Assembly (NCBI GenBank): GCA_031308135.1
Contig: JAHLJT010004567.1
Location: 135,236,991-135,300,990 of the forward strand
DNA length: 64,000 bases
Direction: 5' to 3'
Source: Acheta domesticus
Taxonomy: Eukaryota > Arthropoda > Insecta > Orthoptera > Gryllidae
Under the pieces are notes generated by a model. That model had not been told where the DNA came from and ran no database searches. It saw only the letters and a list, made by a program, of their open reading frames with translations. Both the position numbers and the translations under genes were made by a program. Shown one piece after another: positions 23,690-34,034 of the stretch (position 1 is its first letter; each line of letters begins with the position of its first letter).

Positions 23690-23795
23690 CTCATCAGTAC
23701 TCTCTGAAGAAGGCTACAACATGTTGGTCGAAACGTCAGCCACCACGACAGACGTGGCTCGTCCCGGACACCCTACATAATATCACTAAGCGTTA
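23690..23795 (+). repeat. Retroelement 3'-end-like motif (CTGAAGA...CGAAACGTC)
   Basis: TCTGAAGAAGG is followed by a partly self-complementary ACAACATGTTGGT and CGAAACGTC, then a GC-rich CCACGACAGACGTGG hairpin. This arrangement is familiar from interspersed retroelement remnants, notably Penelope-like elements whose conserved segment can include hammerhead-type cores. No reverse transcriptase is visible next to it, so the family assignment is tentative. Confidence 0.35.
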
Positions 23796-24015
23796 CTTGT
23801 AAGACTAATATTTCGTCGCAATACTAATAAGTAATTACACATTTTAAGAAAATAAACGAGTGAAATAGGACACTCCTATTCAACAATTCTTACGAAGTAC
23901 TGTTTGATCACCATTGCGAGCAGACGTTTTTTCGGTGTGCAAACATCGAAAGCTCATTCATTAGAGCTAAGAATTAGATTCAGAATAACAATTACTCTTT
24001 CGACAGCTTTCTTAC

Positions 24016-24216
24016 AGTACTTCACTTTCGGGCGCAACCTGGGTGACGTGAGCCGCCGCATGCAGCGACTCGCTCGACGACGTCCGCGCCAGCACGCCCG
24101 CCTCGCACGCCTCCGCGGTCACGTCCCGCCCCGCGGCGCGGCGCGGGAGTGGAGCGGGCGCGAGCGAGTGAGCGCGGAAGAGGAGAACCAAGCGGAGAGT
24201 GGTGCAGGAGGCGGAG
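24016..24216 (-). CDS. Candidate internal coding exon, unknown gene (partial)
   Basis: Minus-strand open frame in a GC-rich island, ending at a strong donor, ACT/GTAAGAAAG (exon edge 24,016, phase 2). The last ~32 codons before a CAG at 24,040 have G or C in the third position almost without exception, while second positions are mixed. This is the periodicity of real coding sequence. The translation includes ARTSSSESLHAAAHVTQ and does not match a family I recognise. No in-frame ATG or clear acceptor was found; the upper edge given is arbitrary. A long AG-free pyrimidine-rich stretch lies within the same frame, so an acceptor near 24,118 is possible and would shorten the exon. It could also be a chance GC-rich frame. 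Confidence 0.3.
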
Positions 24217-24300
24217 GCGACGGGACCGGTTGTGGTATTCCCCGAGCCACGGTGACGCTTGTTGAAACGAGTGGAGCCCCGCAGCTGCAGGTGGCATTTT
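24020..24300. other. GC-rich island 8
   Basis: CpG-rich block coinciding with the candidate minus-strand exon ending at 24,016. The plus-strand frame through it is also open but has weaker third-position bias (about three quarters G or C). Confidence 0.5.
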
Positions 24301-25744
24301 CTCCAATTGTAGCATGAATTCAAATTTTGAATCGTTCTCCATTAACTCGAATGACGAATATCTCGATTTTTCCATAATGAGTCGTCGTCGTCGCTGACGT
24401 TGCCATCGTCGTCATCGTCATCACCATCATTACCAAGGCTCTTCACACTATTATCGAGTTGACAATTAATTCCATAACATTTATTTCGAATGATCATAAA
24501 TTCCGTGGCAGGGGTCAGGAGTGATACCGCTCGGTCATCTGACCAGGAGCTATGTTGAATAGATAGGTAAACATACATTGGACGGACAACTACTTTACAT
24601 CTCTTCTGACAGAAGGTATGTGAATTCAGGATTTTGTATTCTCAAACCTCTTACGACTTCGGCTGAATTTGAACCCACGTGTCACGGTTGAACATGCAAT
24701 GCTATGACAACAGAAGCCGAATCAATTCAGGCAGCAGTGAGAAAGAAACAAAGGATACGGAATACTTGGAGGAGGGAATCGTCAAATTCTCGGATATGTT
24801 TCGTTATATGTAAATCATTTAATATAAACAATTCTTAAATGTAAAACTAAGTTTTTTTTGTTAAAATAATGGAACGAAACCATTTGAAAAATATGAGTGC
24901 AGAGTGCCTACGGTAAAGATATTTTAAAAGCACGGATTCTTTAGGTAACAAATGATGGAAAGAAAACAATGGGAAAGTAAAATTTCTCAATTCGCGAATT
25001 TGTTCTGGTTTTGAATAGTCATTCTGAGAATGAACTCCAGCAGTTAGTGTCATACGTGAAACACACATTATAGAAATTAAAATATCTCCTCGGGTACAAA
25101 GTAGAATATTTTACTCTTGAGAAGTGAACGAAATCTAAGTAATTACATGGTGGTCCAATTTTCCACATCTCAATATTTTAGAATAAACTCTGATAGAATA
25201 AACTCTGAGAAATCACATATCTTCGTTCGAAATCTCATCTAGAATGAACTTCGGGCTGTTAAGGTCTTAATCGAAAAGGTGCAAAGTCCGGAGAAAATGT
25301 AACGTAAGTGGACTTTTCAAATAGTTTTCCCTCAGGAATTAAAGGAAATCGAATTGCAATATTTCCTACTTTGAACGCAGTTTCTTCACCACTATCATCG
25401 TCGTCGTTCTCATCGTCCTGATTCCTTCGCACATCTTCGACTAGATTTGTATGAGCGAGTGCAACTATCTACTGATCAACGAGAAAGTCGGGGACAATGT
25501 ATATACACACACATATAATTATTAGTATTGCCGCATTTCGAGCAATACCAACCTGTCCCATTAATTTAAATAATAATAATGGATATAATTCTTATTGCTA
25601 TTGTTTTTTTGTCGCGCATTGGCCGTCTGAGACCACGCGGACATGTACGTGCACTTACCGAGGCTCAGTATCATTTATCCTGTGGCAAATGCATGTGACT
25701 CCTTTTGGCGGAAGGAGATCAGCATTAAGCTGAATACGAGTTTT
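24301..25744. other. Intergenic with GTC/ATC microsatellite and a SINE piece
   Basis: A degenerate (GTC/ATC)n tract lies at about 24,381-24,432. On the minus strand near 24,640-24,740 a tRNA-like piece has B box GGGTTCAAATTC. The rest is AT-rich without features. Confidence 0.45.
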
Positions 25745-25935
25745 ATCCCTCAGGGTTGCTAGTCCTGGGGGGATGGAAGATGGAATGATGATGATAATGA
25801 AGGATGAATGGACGACACACACGTACAGACGTACACAAACACGCCCATGCCCGAGGCGAGACTCGAACCCGCGATCCTTCCGTCCGAGATCGCCACAGCA
25901 CTAATGCTTTAGCGATCTCGAATATCCGGTCAGGC
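25745..25935 (-). repeat. tRNA-derived SINE
   Basis: Read on the minus strand from 25,935: CGCTAAAGCATTAGTGCTG resembles an A-box arm, and GCGGGTTCGAGTCTCGCC is a near-perfect B box. It is followed by the short body GGCATGGGCGTGTTTGTG, a GT-rich stretch and a CATCATCATT-type tail. The pol III promoter elements are well kept, suggesting a relatively young copy. Confidence 0.75.
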
Positions 25936-26904
25936 ATGAAATTGCTGTTATAGTTATTGTCATTATTATTAGTTATTATATTGCTAACTGTCAACTGTTT
26001 TTTACTGTCAACGGATTTTTAAAGGGCATTTTACTATGTACAAAACGAAACGGTGTAATTAACAATAATATTTTTCGTGTCCCCACACGCTGAATTATTG
26101 CTAATTTCCTTTATTACCTACCTCCAATATTTACTTTTCAGTTATCTTTGAAAAAAAAAAAAAAAACACCATAATTGTGATAAAGAAAATTTCTCCTAAG
26201 AATCCAACTTAAGGAAGAATACTGGAAAACTTTCAGTTAGAAGGTCAGTCTAGAATTTACTGCAGATGTGTCCAAATTTCAACTTTTCTTCAGGCCCAAT
26301 TATGACGCTCACATCTGTAAGTTTCCCGTATCCTACTGCAGAAAGATCTCATCTGGTAAATATACAAAAAATATGCAAACAATAAAGATATTCGGTTTCA
26401 ATATTCTCGCATCTTTTCATGTTCAAACACACAAGTGTGCAGAGAGACCAAATGAAGGTTAAAAGTGACGAAAGTCTGCCAAAGCTTCCGAATGCCTGCT
26501 CGAAGAGAAATCTGCTGCGACGGAAAATCCCCAAAAGCGGGGAATGCAAGGAAGTTTGGAAGTTTTAGGAATGTTTTCGGCGGAAACCTTCGTTGAACTA
26601 CCACATGCCCAACCAATGCGCAGTCTCATTAGCACTTAGTCGTAACTCGTATAAAGTGTATAAAAACACTGAGTGCTCGGTTAACGAACATGGTCCGTTC
26701 AAAGATGTTTTTCTACCCGAAAGCAAATCTGTTTTCCAAAGAATTTAAGAGAATTTAATTAATTCGATTTGGAAACTAAAAAATAAAATTAATGAAATTT
26801 ATAACCAGATTATAATTTATGTAATAAAATACCAATCCATATATTATAATGTAATAACAAATATATGTTCTTGCATTCCATCAGTCTTTTTTAAAAATTT
26901 TATA
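25936..26904. other. AT-rich intergenic stretch
   Basis: No gene or repeat family recognised; an A-rich run of 15 lies near 26,151-26,166. Confidence 0.4.
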
Positions 26905-27225
26905 GCATCGAGCGAAGTGGCTCACAGCGTAGCGCGCTAACTTCTCATTCGGGAGGCCCGGGTTCATTCCCCGTGCCGGCCATCCAGACCGGAGTTTTCA
27001 TGGTTTCCCTCGCTCAACCAGGCGAATGCTGGGATGATTCTACTAAAAAGGCCACGACCGTGAAACCGGCTTCGCTAGGCGAATTTGTGAACTATGAAGT
27101 CACGAAGGTTAAGAGCATTCGAGACATCGCGTGTTCCTGGTTGGGTGACCGACACGGAACCCCAGGATCTGCTGGCACCGATGCCAATTGCTCTTTACGG
27201 GAGCTTTAATGACTAAAAAAAAAGT
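26905..27225 (+). repeat. tRNA-derived SINE, well preserved
   Basis: Head: AAGTGGCTCACAGCGTAGCG as the A-box arm, then CCCGGGTTCATTCCCCG as the B box (26,957-26,973). The body includes GTTTTCATGGTTTCCCTCGC and CAACCAGGCGAATGCTGGG, a core also present in the SINE copies at 2.4 and 3.4 kb. It ends in a short A run at 27,213-27,222. Roughly full length at about 320 bp. Confidence 0.75.
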
Positions 27226-27344
27226 AAATTACTTTACTGAATATAGTTTAAAGTATTGAAAATCTAGGGGATGCAACGCATCACTTGCATACATTGAGCC
27301 TACGCCACTGCTGAGATCTCACTTCTTCACCACAAATTCCACAT

Positions 27345-27425
27345 GGTTTGGATGAGGGTCGAACCCGGGACCCAACGGCCAAAAAGTTGAACGCACTAGC
27401 CATTACACCACGAGATCTCTACGTT
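27345..27425 (-). repeat. tRNA-like SINE head
   Basis: Minus strand: TCGTGGTGTAATGGCTAGTGC (A-box arm) and TCCCGGGTTCGACCC (B box) with tRNA-like spacing. The acceptor-stem halves do not pair well and no discriminator follows, so it is called a SINE head rather than a functional tRNA gene. Confidence 0.55.
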
Positions 27426-28011
27426 CCTTCGAAAGAAACAAGTGACAGAGAACACGAGTTTCTCGGAATGTCACACAACAAGGTCTGCTCAAATTCAGTC
27501 CTCAATGTTCGTTTGTTTGACTCCCGCAGCATGAAACTTCTGCAATCCTGCGCACCGCTAATGAGCTCAGTTACATGAAAAGGCCCAAGAAGTAAAGATG
27601 AAAACTACCACGCTAAATAAGGTAAAAAGTTTTCAACAATGATTCAGACCAAAAATAAATATTTTAATCGGTTTTAAACTTTCGAACAATACTCCTCAGA
27701 GACAAATATTTTCTGAATTATATTTTTTTAGTTTCTATATGTCTGGATTTTGCAAACACAAATATTCCCTATTTAAAGACAGACGTCCTCTATCATTCTT
27801 TTCTTTAAATGTTGGAAATGGGAATTTAAAAAAATATTTCAGAAAAATTATTTCCCAACATTTTTCAGTTTATACGTTTATTGGATCTATGAAAAATGCA
27901 GCATCATAATTAGAACACTAGCTTTTACAACACGATTTTTCAAAGCGCGTAAAGAAAAACACCTTCAAATAAAAATCATTTTCTCATTTTTCGCCATTTT
28001 AACTTCAAGGA
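27426..28011. other. AT-rich intergenic stretch
   Basis: No recognisable feature. Confidence 0.4.
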
Positions 28012-28167
28012 TTATTTTTCAACATGTTTTACTACTTCATTTCGCTTTGGAGGCGGTTTCCATCTCCCAATCCGCCATGGCTGTGCCAAGGCCGCAGAGA
28101 CGAGCATCGTCGCGAGGACCGCGAGCAGGCGCGGGAGCGGGGGGGGGGGGCAGCCGCGTGCTCCCAT
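28012..28167 (-). CDS. Candidate signal-peptide-encoding first exon, unknown secreted protein (partial)
   Basis: On the minus strand an ATG at 28,165-28,167 opens a frame of 51 codons. After a short positive/proline start comes a hydrophobic core, LLAVLATMLVSAALA, with an Ala-Leu-Ala type signal-peptidase site before QPWR. In this frame and the ~26 codons above the ATG, third positions are about 87% G or C while second positions are about 55%, a coding-like period. The GC bias fades after TGGCGG near 28,070, so the real exon probably ends there or at a GTAAAA donor near 28,030. The in-frame stop at 28,012 would then be intronic. The start context is weak (C at -3). No family is recognised. 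Confidence 0.3.
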   Translation of the reverse strand: MGARGCPPPPLPRLLAVLATMLVSAALAQPWRIGRWKPPPKRNEVVKHVEK

Positions 28168-28510
28168 GTGGGTCAGTCGGCGCAGGGCGCGCACGTCGTA
28201 CGTGACGGCGCGCGAGTGCACCGCCTGGCGCACGTGAGCGGCCCAAGGTGCGCCCGCCCGCCCGCGCGCACGTGGCCGCGAGCACGCCCTCCGGCACGGC
28301 ACGGCCGAGGCGAGGCGACGCGACGACGCGAGGCGAGTCCTGTCCAGTCGACGCCCTCGCGCCGCGCGGCCCACGCACGCGAGGCCGTCCAGGGGGTGAG
28401 CGCCGACCGGTTTTATTGTCCCGAGCAAGAAAAGCACGCCGACACGCCGGCCTCGGTAGCGCGCAGCCACCGACAACGCCGAGCCGATGGCTCGGGGTTC
28501 CAAAGGCGTA
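28080..28510. other. GC-rich island 9
   Basis: CpG-rich block containing the candidate signal-peptide exon, with a run of eleven G (28,139-28,150) and GAGGCGACGCGACG-type repeats. One minus-strand frame is open for 192 codons across the whole island. Confidence 0.5.
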
Positions 28511-28664
28511 GGCGCATTCATAATTTGGTTGCAGTGCGGATACTTTCTCTCACCATTCACAGACATTCCACGTGCATTATCACCCAACATATAACGGAAG
28601 GCAAAGGTTATCTAATCTGTCATCACCTACCGAAGAAACGATTTCATTTTCTCGGTACGGAGTA

Positions 28665-29345
28665 GAGTGAAAGATATGTCATGCTGCGCGCAAAAACGGC
28701 GAATTTTCCACGGAAAAACTCTTTAGGGCCCTGATAAAGAACAAGGGGATAAATCCAGTTGGTAAATTTCGGGGAGAAAAATCCTCCCACATAAGCTGTA
28801 GCCAAAATCCATGTTTTGTTAGCCGTTGATACCGAGAAATCGAAAGACGGCAAAATGTCTGTCTGTCCGTCCGTCAGTCTGTGAACAACGCTAGCGGCTA
28901 AACCGTTCATCCGATTTTCTCCAAAATTGATATTTCCCTTTCCATCCGGCTAAAGTCACGGCTCCTTGAATTTGAAATCGATATTTTAATTTCGGGAGGT
29001 ACATTACATGAAGCCCCTAAGACATTTTCCAAATTCAAAACAAAACAAAACAAAAAAAAACCTTCGATTTTACTTAAATTTTGTTGTTGGATCGTGTGAA
29101 GGTCGTTTAAGAGGGCCCCATGTTGGTTGAAAACCCTGATTTTTCGAAAATTGTAAAAGTTCACACTTTTTTCGGAGTCAACTAAAATATCAAAGATAGA
29201 GATGTTTTCCCTGAATGAAATCGGTCCCTTAAAGATAGGTTTTGAAATAAGGTCATGTGCAATGTTTCGAAAATTTGAGTCCTTTTCGCGTAATTTTGCG
29301 TGAAAATGCGGGCGAGAAAGTACGTGTTGTTTCAGCACCACTGCT
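28665..29345 (-). repeat. ACGG-associated repeat family, copy B (inverted)
   Basis: The reverse complement carries the family's end block (GCGCGCAGCATGACAT), the TATCAACGGCT/GGTATC-type step, a short ACGGACGGACAGACAGAC microsatellite (at 28,858-28,877), and the CTTTAGCCGGATGG/AATATCAATTTTGGAG step. It extends to about 29,345 with the GAAAAATCAGGGTTTTC-rich body. It is diverged from the copies at 30.4 and 34.0 kb. Confidence 0.65.
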
Positions 29346-29854
29346 TTTCCTTTGATAAACAGCTAAAGCGTAAGATCAATGGAATATGTGTGAAACGCGC
29401 GTATTTAAGCAGAAATACTTCAGTAGTAGCCACTTAAAAGAAACTAGTCGAAATGAGCCTTTTTTACGGGTAAAATGCGTTAAACATTTTGCTTTGGCTG
29501 GACTGTTGTTAATCGCAGTCACTGGAGGCTGGAGCATCACCATCGATAAGGAAATATGTCATTGAAACTGGCTAATTCTGCCATATAAACTGGTGATTGT
29601 CTGGTAAGCTAACCTAACCCAATGACCTTAACACGTACAATTTTTTTTTTATCGCCAACATATATTCCAAGCTTTTCACACGAATCCCCAGCAGCCATTA
29701 CAATGCCATGCTTTGTCACTTGTACTCGCGCCCAGAAATGGGGAAGAGATGAAAGCGTAAAACCCCCTCTCGTTTACCTGCTATAACTCGTAACAATCTC
29801 CTTTATATTGCTAATAATCGAGTAACATATATATGTATCTATTGCACCTGTCGC
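29346..29854. other. Intergenic, no assigned feature
   Basis: AT-rich; a T run of 10 at 29,641-29,650. No gene seen. Confidence 0.35.
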
Positions 29855-30070
29855 CTGATACCCCATGATAAAGCCATCGCTTTCCTAATACGCCTGATCG
29901 GTGCCGTGGCGACCACTTCTGTGTACTTGTACATGAGATTTAAATCCCGGTCAATCCTTGTGGAATGTTTGCTGGAAAGAGGGGGTTCGCAGCAGACCTC
30001 TGGATTCTGTTTCCCATATCTCTCATTCCGACATTGCCACATCATCATTCATTTCATTAATTATTAAATA
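29855..30070 (+). repeat. tRNA-like SINE, first of two tandem copies
   Basis: B-box-like GAGATTTAAATCCCGGTC at 29,935-29,952, then a body TTGTGGAATG...GGGGGTTCGCAGCAGACC and a CATCATCATTCATT tail. The body is repeated in the next copy starting at about 30,118. Confidence 0.55.
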
Positions 30071-30117
30071 TATCCATCCGGAGCGTCCCTTTCTCGAATG
30101 TTCTAACAGTTTACACT

Positions 30118-30245
30118 CCACTCTGACTCTAGAGTTCAAATACCGGTCGATTCATGTAGAACTTTTGGTGAACAAAGCTGGTTCGCAGTAGGTTCTTCGG
30201 GCTACTCCCGTTTCTCATGGCTGTCATCCCACCACTACTTCATTG
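30118..30245 (+). repeat. tRNA-like SINE, second tandem copy (5'-truncated)
   Basis: Repeats the pattern of the preceding copy: AGAGTTCAAATACCGGTCG, then TTCATGTAGAACTTTTGGTG, GCTGGTTCGCAGTAGG and a CTCATGGCTGTCATCC tail. It is the same family in the same orientation, about 190 bp downstream. Confidence 0.55.
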
Positions 30246-30399
30246 TCATTGGAATTGTGACTTTCTTACTACTTTTCTTATTTTACTTTTGTTGCCCGAC
30301 TGCCACTAATAAATCCCGATAATATTTATTATCCCAATCTTAACTGAAAGAATACTCGTACCTCTTCGGTCGCTGCATTCGTTCTATTCAACATCTAAC

Positions 30400-31770
30400 A
30401 AGAGAGTGATTATTTCAACATTTCAAAACCTAGTCCTAAATGGCAATTTTCTTTTAAAAATGATGTGCCGTTTTAAAGAAAATTGCGTTTAAGCGCTACT
30501 AAAAATGCGAAATTTGAAGCTCATTTTCATAGACAATTCTTGAGTTTTCAAAATACTTTATTTGAAGTTATTTGAAGCACTTACACTCACAAATATAACA
30601 ATCTTTACAAATTACTGGTCATGCGCATATTAAAGATGTGAGAGATCTTAAAAAAAACAAAACATTAATATACTTTTTGAAAAAACAAAAAAGAACTCAA
30701 AATAAACTTTACGTCATATTAGTGTAATTAGCACTATCCGTTATAAAAGTTTCAAAAAAAATTGCAGCCATAAATCAGAAAATGGCGTTTGAAAATGCGG
30801 AATTTCGAGCTAGTTTTCACAGAAAACGGTTGTTTTCGAGAAACTTTACTTGACATTATTTAAAGCACATGTACTCCTTAATATAATAATGTCAACAAAT
30901 CAAGGCTAATGTAAATATTAACGACGTGAGAGACAAGTCAAAAAAATTACATTTTTGCAATTTTTGAAAAAACAAAAGAATAGAGCAATACGGCATTTTT
31001 GTTATCTCATAAAATACATTAGGCTCTATACCTACCAAAAGTTTACAGGAAAAATTTGGAGCCTTTTTGAGAAAATCTTGTTTTTGTAACTTTTTAAAAT
31101 TGCACATATTCACACAATATTGCGCGAAAACTAGTAAAAATTTCAAAACAATTTACATGATCTTGAAGAAAAAACTCACTGTGAAGAACAAATTTTATTT
31201 GAAAGAAAAATCTCTATCTGCAATTCTGTAGTTGGAGGAAATAGCCGAATAAAATTCAAACTTTTGCGATTTTCGAAAATTCAGAATTATCCGTGAAAAT
31301 AGGACCTACGCCACCTTCATAAATGTATTTTGCTCTATTCTTACAAGAAATTTAAAGTAAAAATTTGGAGCTGTTTTTGAGAAAATTTTGAAAATGCCTG
31401 GGGGGCTTTATGTAAAGTACCCCCAAATTTTACAGAATCTTTTTCAAAATCTAAAAGCTTCCACTAGAACCAGATCGACCACGGAATATCCATTTTGGAA
31501 GAAATCGTACGTATGGTTTAGGCGCTAGCAGTGTTTACAGACGGACGTTTTCCTTTCAATTGGTTTTTCGGTATCAAGGACCCACAAAAGCGGGTTAGGG
31601 GATTTTTTTCTTAATTTAGCAACTGGATTTATCCACTTTTTCGTTATCACGGCCCGGTAACGATTTTTTCCGCCGAAAATTGGCCATTTTTTCGCGCAGC
31701 ATTACATAACTTTCCCTATACTGCGTATATCATTCCGTGTATACATACGTATAGGGGAAAGTAAAAACAG
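30400..31770 (+). repeat. ACGG-associated repeat family, near-complete copy C
   Basis: About 1.37 kb that aligns by eye with 34,035-35,480. It holds internal sub-repeats: a block with AAATGCGAAATTTGAAGCTC at 30,507 recurs as AAATGCGGAATTTCGAGCTAG about 287 bp later. Further TTTGGAGC-AAAATTTTG modules follow. The 3' part has GGCTTTATGTAAAGTACCCC, the GGTTTAGGCGCTAGCAGTG block, one ACAGACGGACG, and a 3' terminus of CGCGCAGCATTACATAAC followed by a hairpin (ACTTTCCCTATAC paired with GTATAGGGGAAAGT, 31,702-31,767). No transposase or reverse-transcriptase motif is visible. Confidence 0.75.
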
Positions 31771-34034
31771 AGCTTTCACTGCCTCCTCCGTACATTCTTT
31801 ATGTAATATGTATGTCTTTATGTTCCCCTCGGGGCCTTGTTTCCTGCTTCCACCCAAATGAATAGCGTGATGTCCTCGAGCGTGGAATCGTGTTTACCGG
31901 TCCCCCGAACACTGTGTACTCCTAGGCTGTAAGCGTTCTATACGCACACATTTACGTCGTATTTATATTTGATGCCGTTTTTTTTTGGTTCAAATAAAAC
32001 CGGGATTTTCTGGCTTATCACAGTATCATACACAGCTTATTTTCATTTACCACTTGTCTATCACCATTCTCGGAAATAGGCCTAATCGGTTCGGGGACTT
32101 TTAACCACAGCGTGGCGTTGAGGCCAACAAACGATCAACGCTATTTCTATTGTGGTTCTCCGCTATCAAAGCTAGGGCGCGACGTAAACTTTTTTTGCGT
32201 TCGTTTTTAATTTCAGTGTTTGTAGGTCAAAACTTCTGTCACTTCATCGCAACTCCCAGTGGCTTACGACTAACATTTCTAAACTAAAAGAAAGACATAA
32301 ATCAAAATGCTGTCAATCGTTTTACTATTTCAATGACGTCAAGGTAACTACCACCAACACGACACGGCGGGGATGGCACAATGAAATCTCCCATCTACAT
32401 AGTTTGCCACTTCACAGCAAGACAACAGCTGTAAAACTGCTTACACGTTAGGAGCGATTAGTTGAGAAAAAGAAAAAAGTACGATACTTATGTTTATTAA
32501 CTTGTTTACTTTTCTTTCTCTTCACTCGCGCTTGTTTTTCACAGGATCAACATATTTTATATCCTTTGACAAACACGCTGCATCTGGTTTCGACAACACC
32601 ATCAGCGAAGCAAAACAGAGCGCGTACTATTGTGTCGTTTCATTTCTCGATTAGATACCAGTTGCGCTGAAAAGCTCCTGGCATGCCATGGTGACACGAG
32701 GTATTCTACAGCCCCCAGTAAGTAGTTTTGATATAACCCAACTACCACTTGGTGTTGGGGCAAACGTTTTTCAACCCAGAACCCAGAACTCACTTGTCAG
32801 AGCCAAAGACGCGTGGCACGATGCTGTGGTGATCCCAGGCTTTTGTTCTTGTGGTTGGCTGGAACAGAGAGGGCTAAGCCTGATAAATAAAATTTAAGGC
32901 GGGTCAAAAATAGTTTTCAAAATCGCGAATAACAGTGACTGGGGCTGATACTGTCACTACAACCTTAGGATTCTCGCGCTTCTCTTGTAAACTGGAAAGA
33001 CAATCCACATCACACTCTACGGTGTTTTATGAACTGTTGTACCGATGGTTATACTAGACTGCCGTCAATTCAAATCATACACCAAGAAGAGCGTAACATC
33101 GCATCTCCCAGCAGTGCAACAGCAGTACAAGGTAATCTGGGACCAGCCAGGTCTCGGAATCGGGAGTCTTCGATTCCACGTATTTGGGCAGTTCTACGCC
33201 TTCACGGTACGCAGAAATCCATTCACATATGACAAAACCCTCAAGTCTTGGGCTTCCAACCAAGTTCAATGGATCAAAGGAAACCTTATCGAGAAATATA
33301 TTATATGAATTACATGAAGAACCTTATCGAGATAAGGGCCACTGACTCAATAGCTCAAGTACAATACTTACTACACACATTTAATATTTTAGAATTGTAC
33401 AGTGCAAATGGCAATTAAAGTATTTGAATCATTTTTTAAATAAATATTTTTCTTGATTTTGATGCAGTATAGACTAATGACTGATTTACAAACGAATCAG
33501 CAAGAGTAATCCAAACTCACTGAAGAGAGGCTTGCAAGAATCACATGAATGGAGTTTGATTATAATTCGTACAGTTTTTTCTACAATCCAAAAGAAAGAG
33601 TAGTATTGGATGGGTTTCCAGAATATTATGTATCTCGAAAGGTGACAACTCGAAAGCGTAACATAATGAACTTAATAGAATTCAATTTGTTATTACGAAT
33701 ATTCCGTTTGAAATAGTTTTTCCTTCCTTTACAATTACTTTGAAGACTAAGCACAATAGAAACCTGTGAAGTCGTTCTACTTCATGTATATTTTTTGCAA
33801 AGAATACTCGTACTATCAAAGGCAATCTAATGGACGGAAGCGTATCATTGACATAAAGAAGAACTAGTGGTGCTACCGAATGGCACAGACTTCCCCGTGT
33901 TAGTTTTCTACTTCATTTAGTGTCGTGTAGCTATTCGGACTTCTATCGCCTTCGGTTATCTGTCGCCTCTCGAAGAATATTTTTTTGACATTTTATTATT
34001 TTTTTGGTTTCCTTTCCTTATTTTTTTGGTAAAA
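31771..34034. other. Intergenic, no recognised gene
   Basis: Unremarkable composition with short frames on both strands (for example 32,602-32,897 and 33,029-33,308). None shows a motif, codon bias or splice context that would support a gene. Confidence 0.35.

Noticed and set aside
27345..27425. Possible functional tRNA gene on the minus strand
   Set aside because: A and B boxes are good but the acceptor stem does not close and the 3' end continues into non-tRNA sequence, as in SINE heads.
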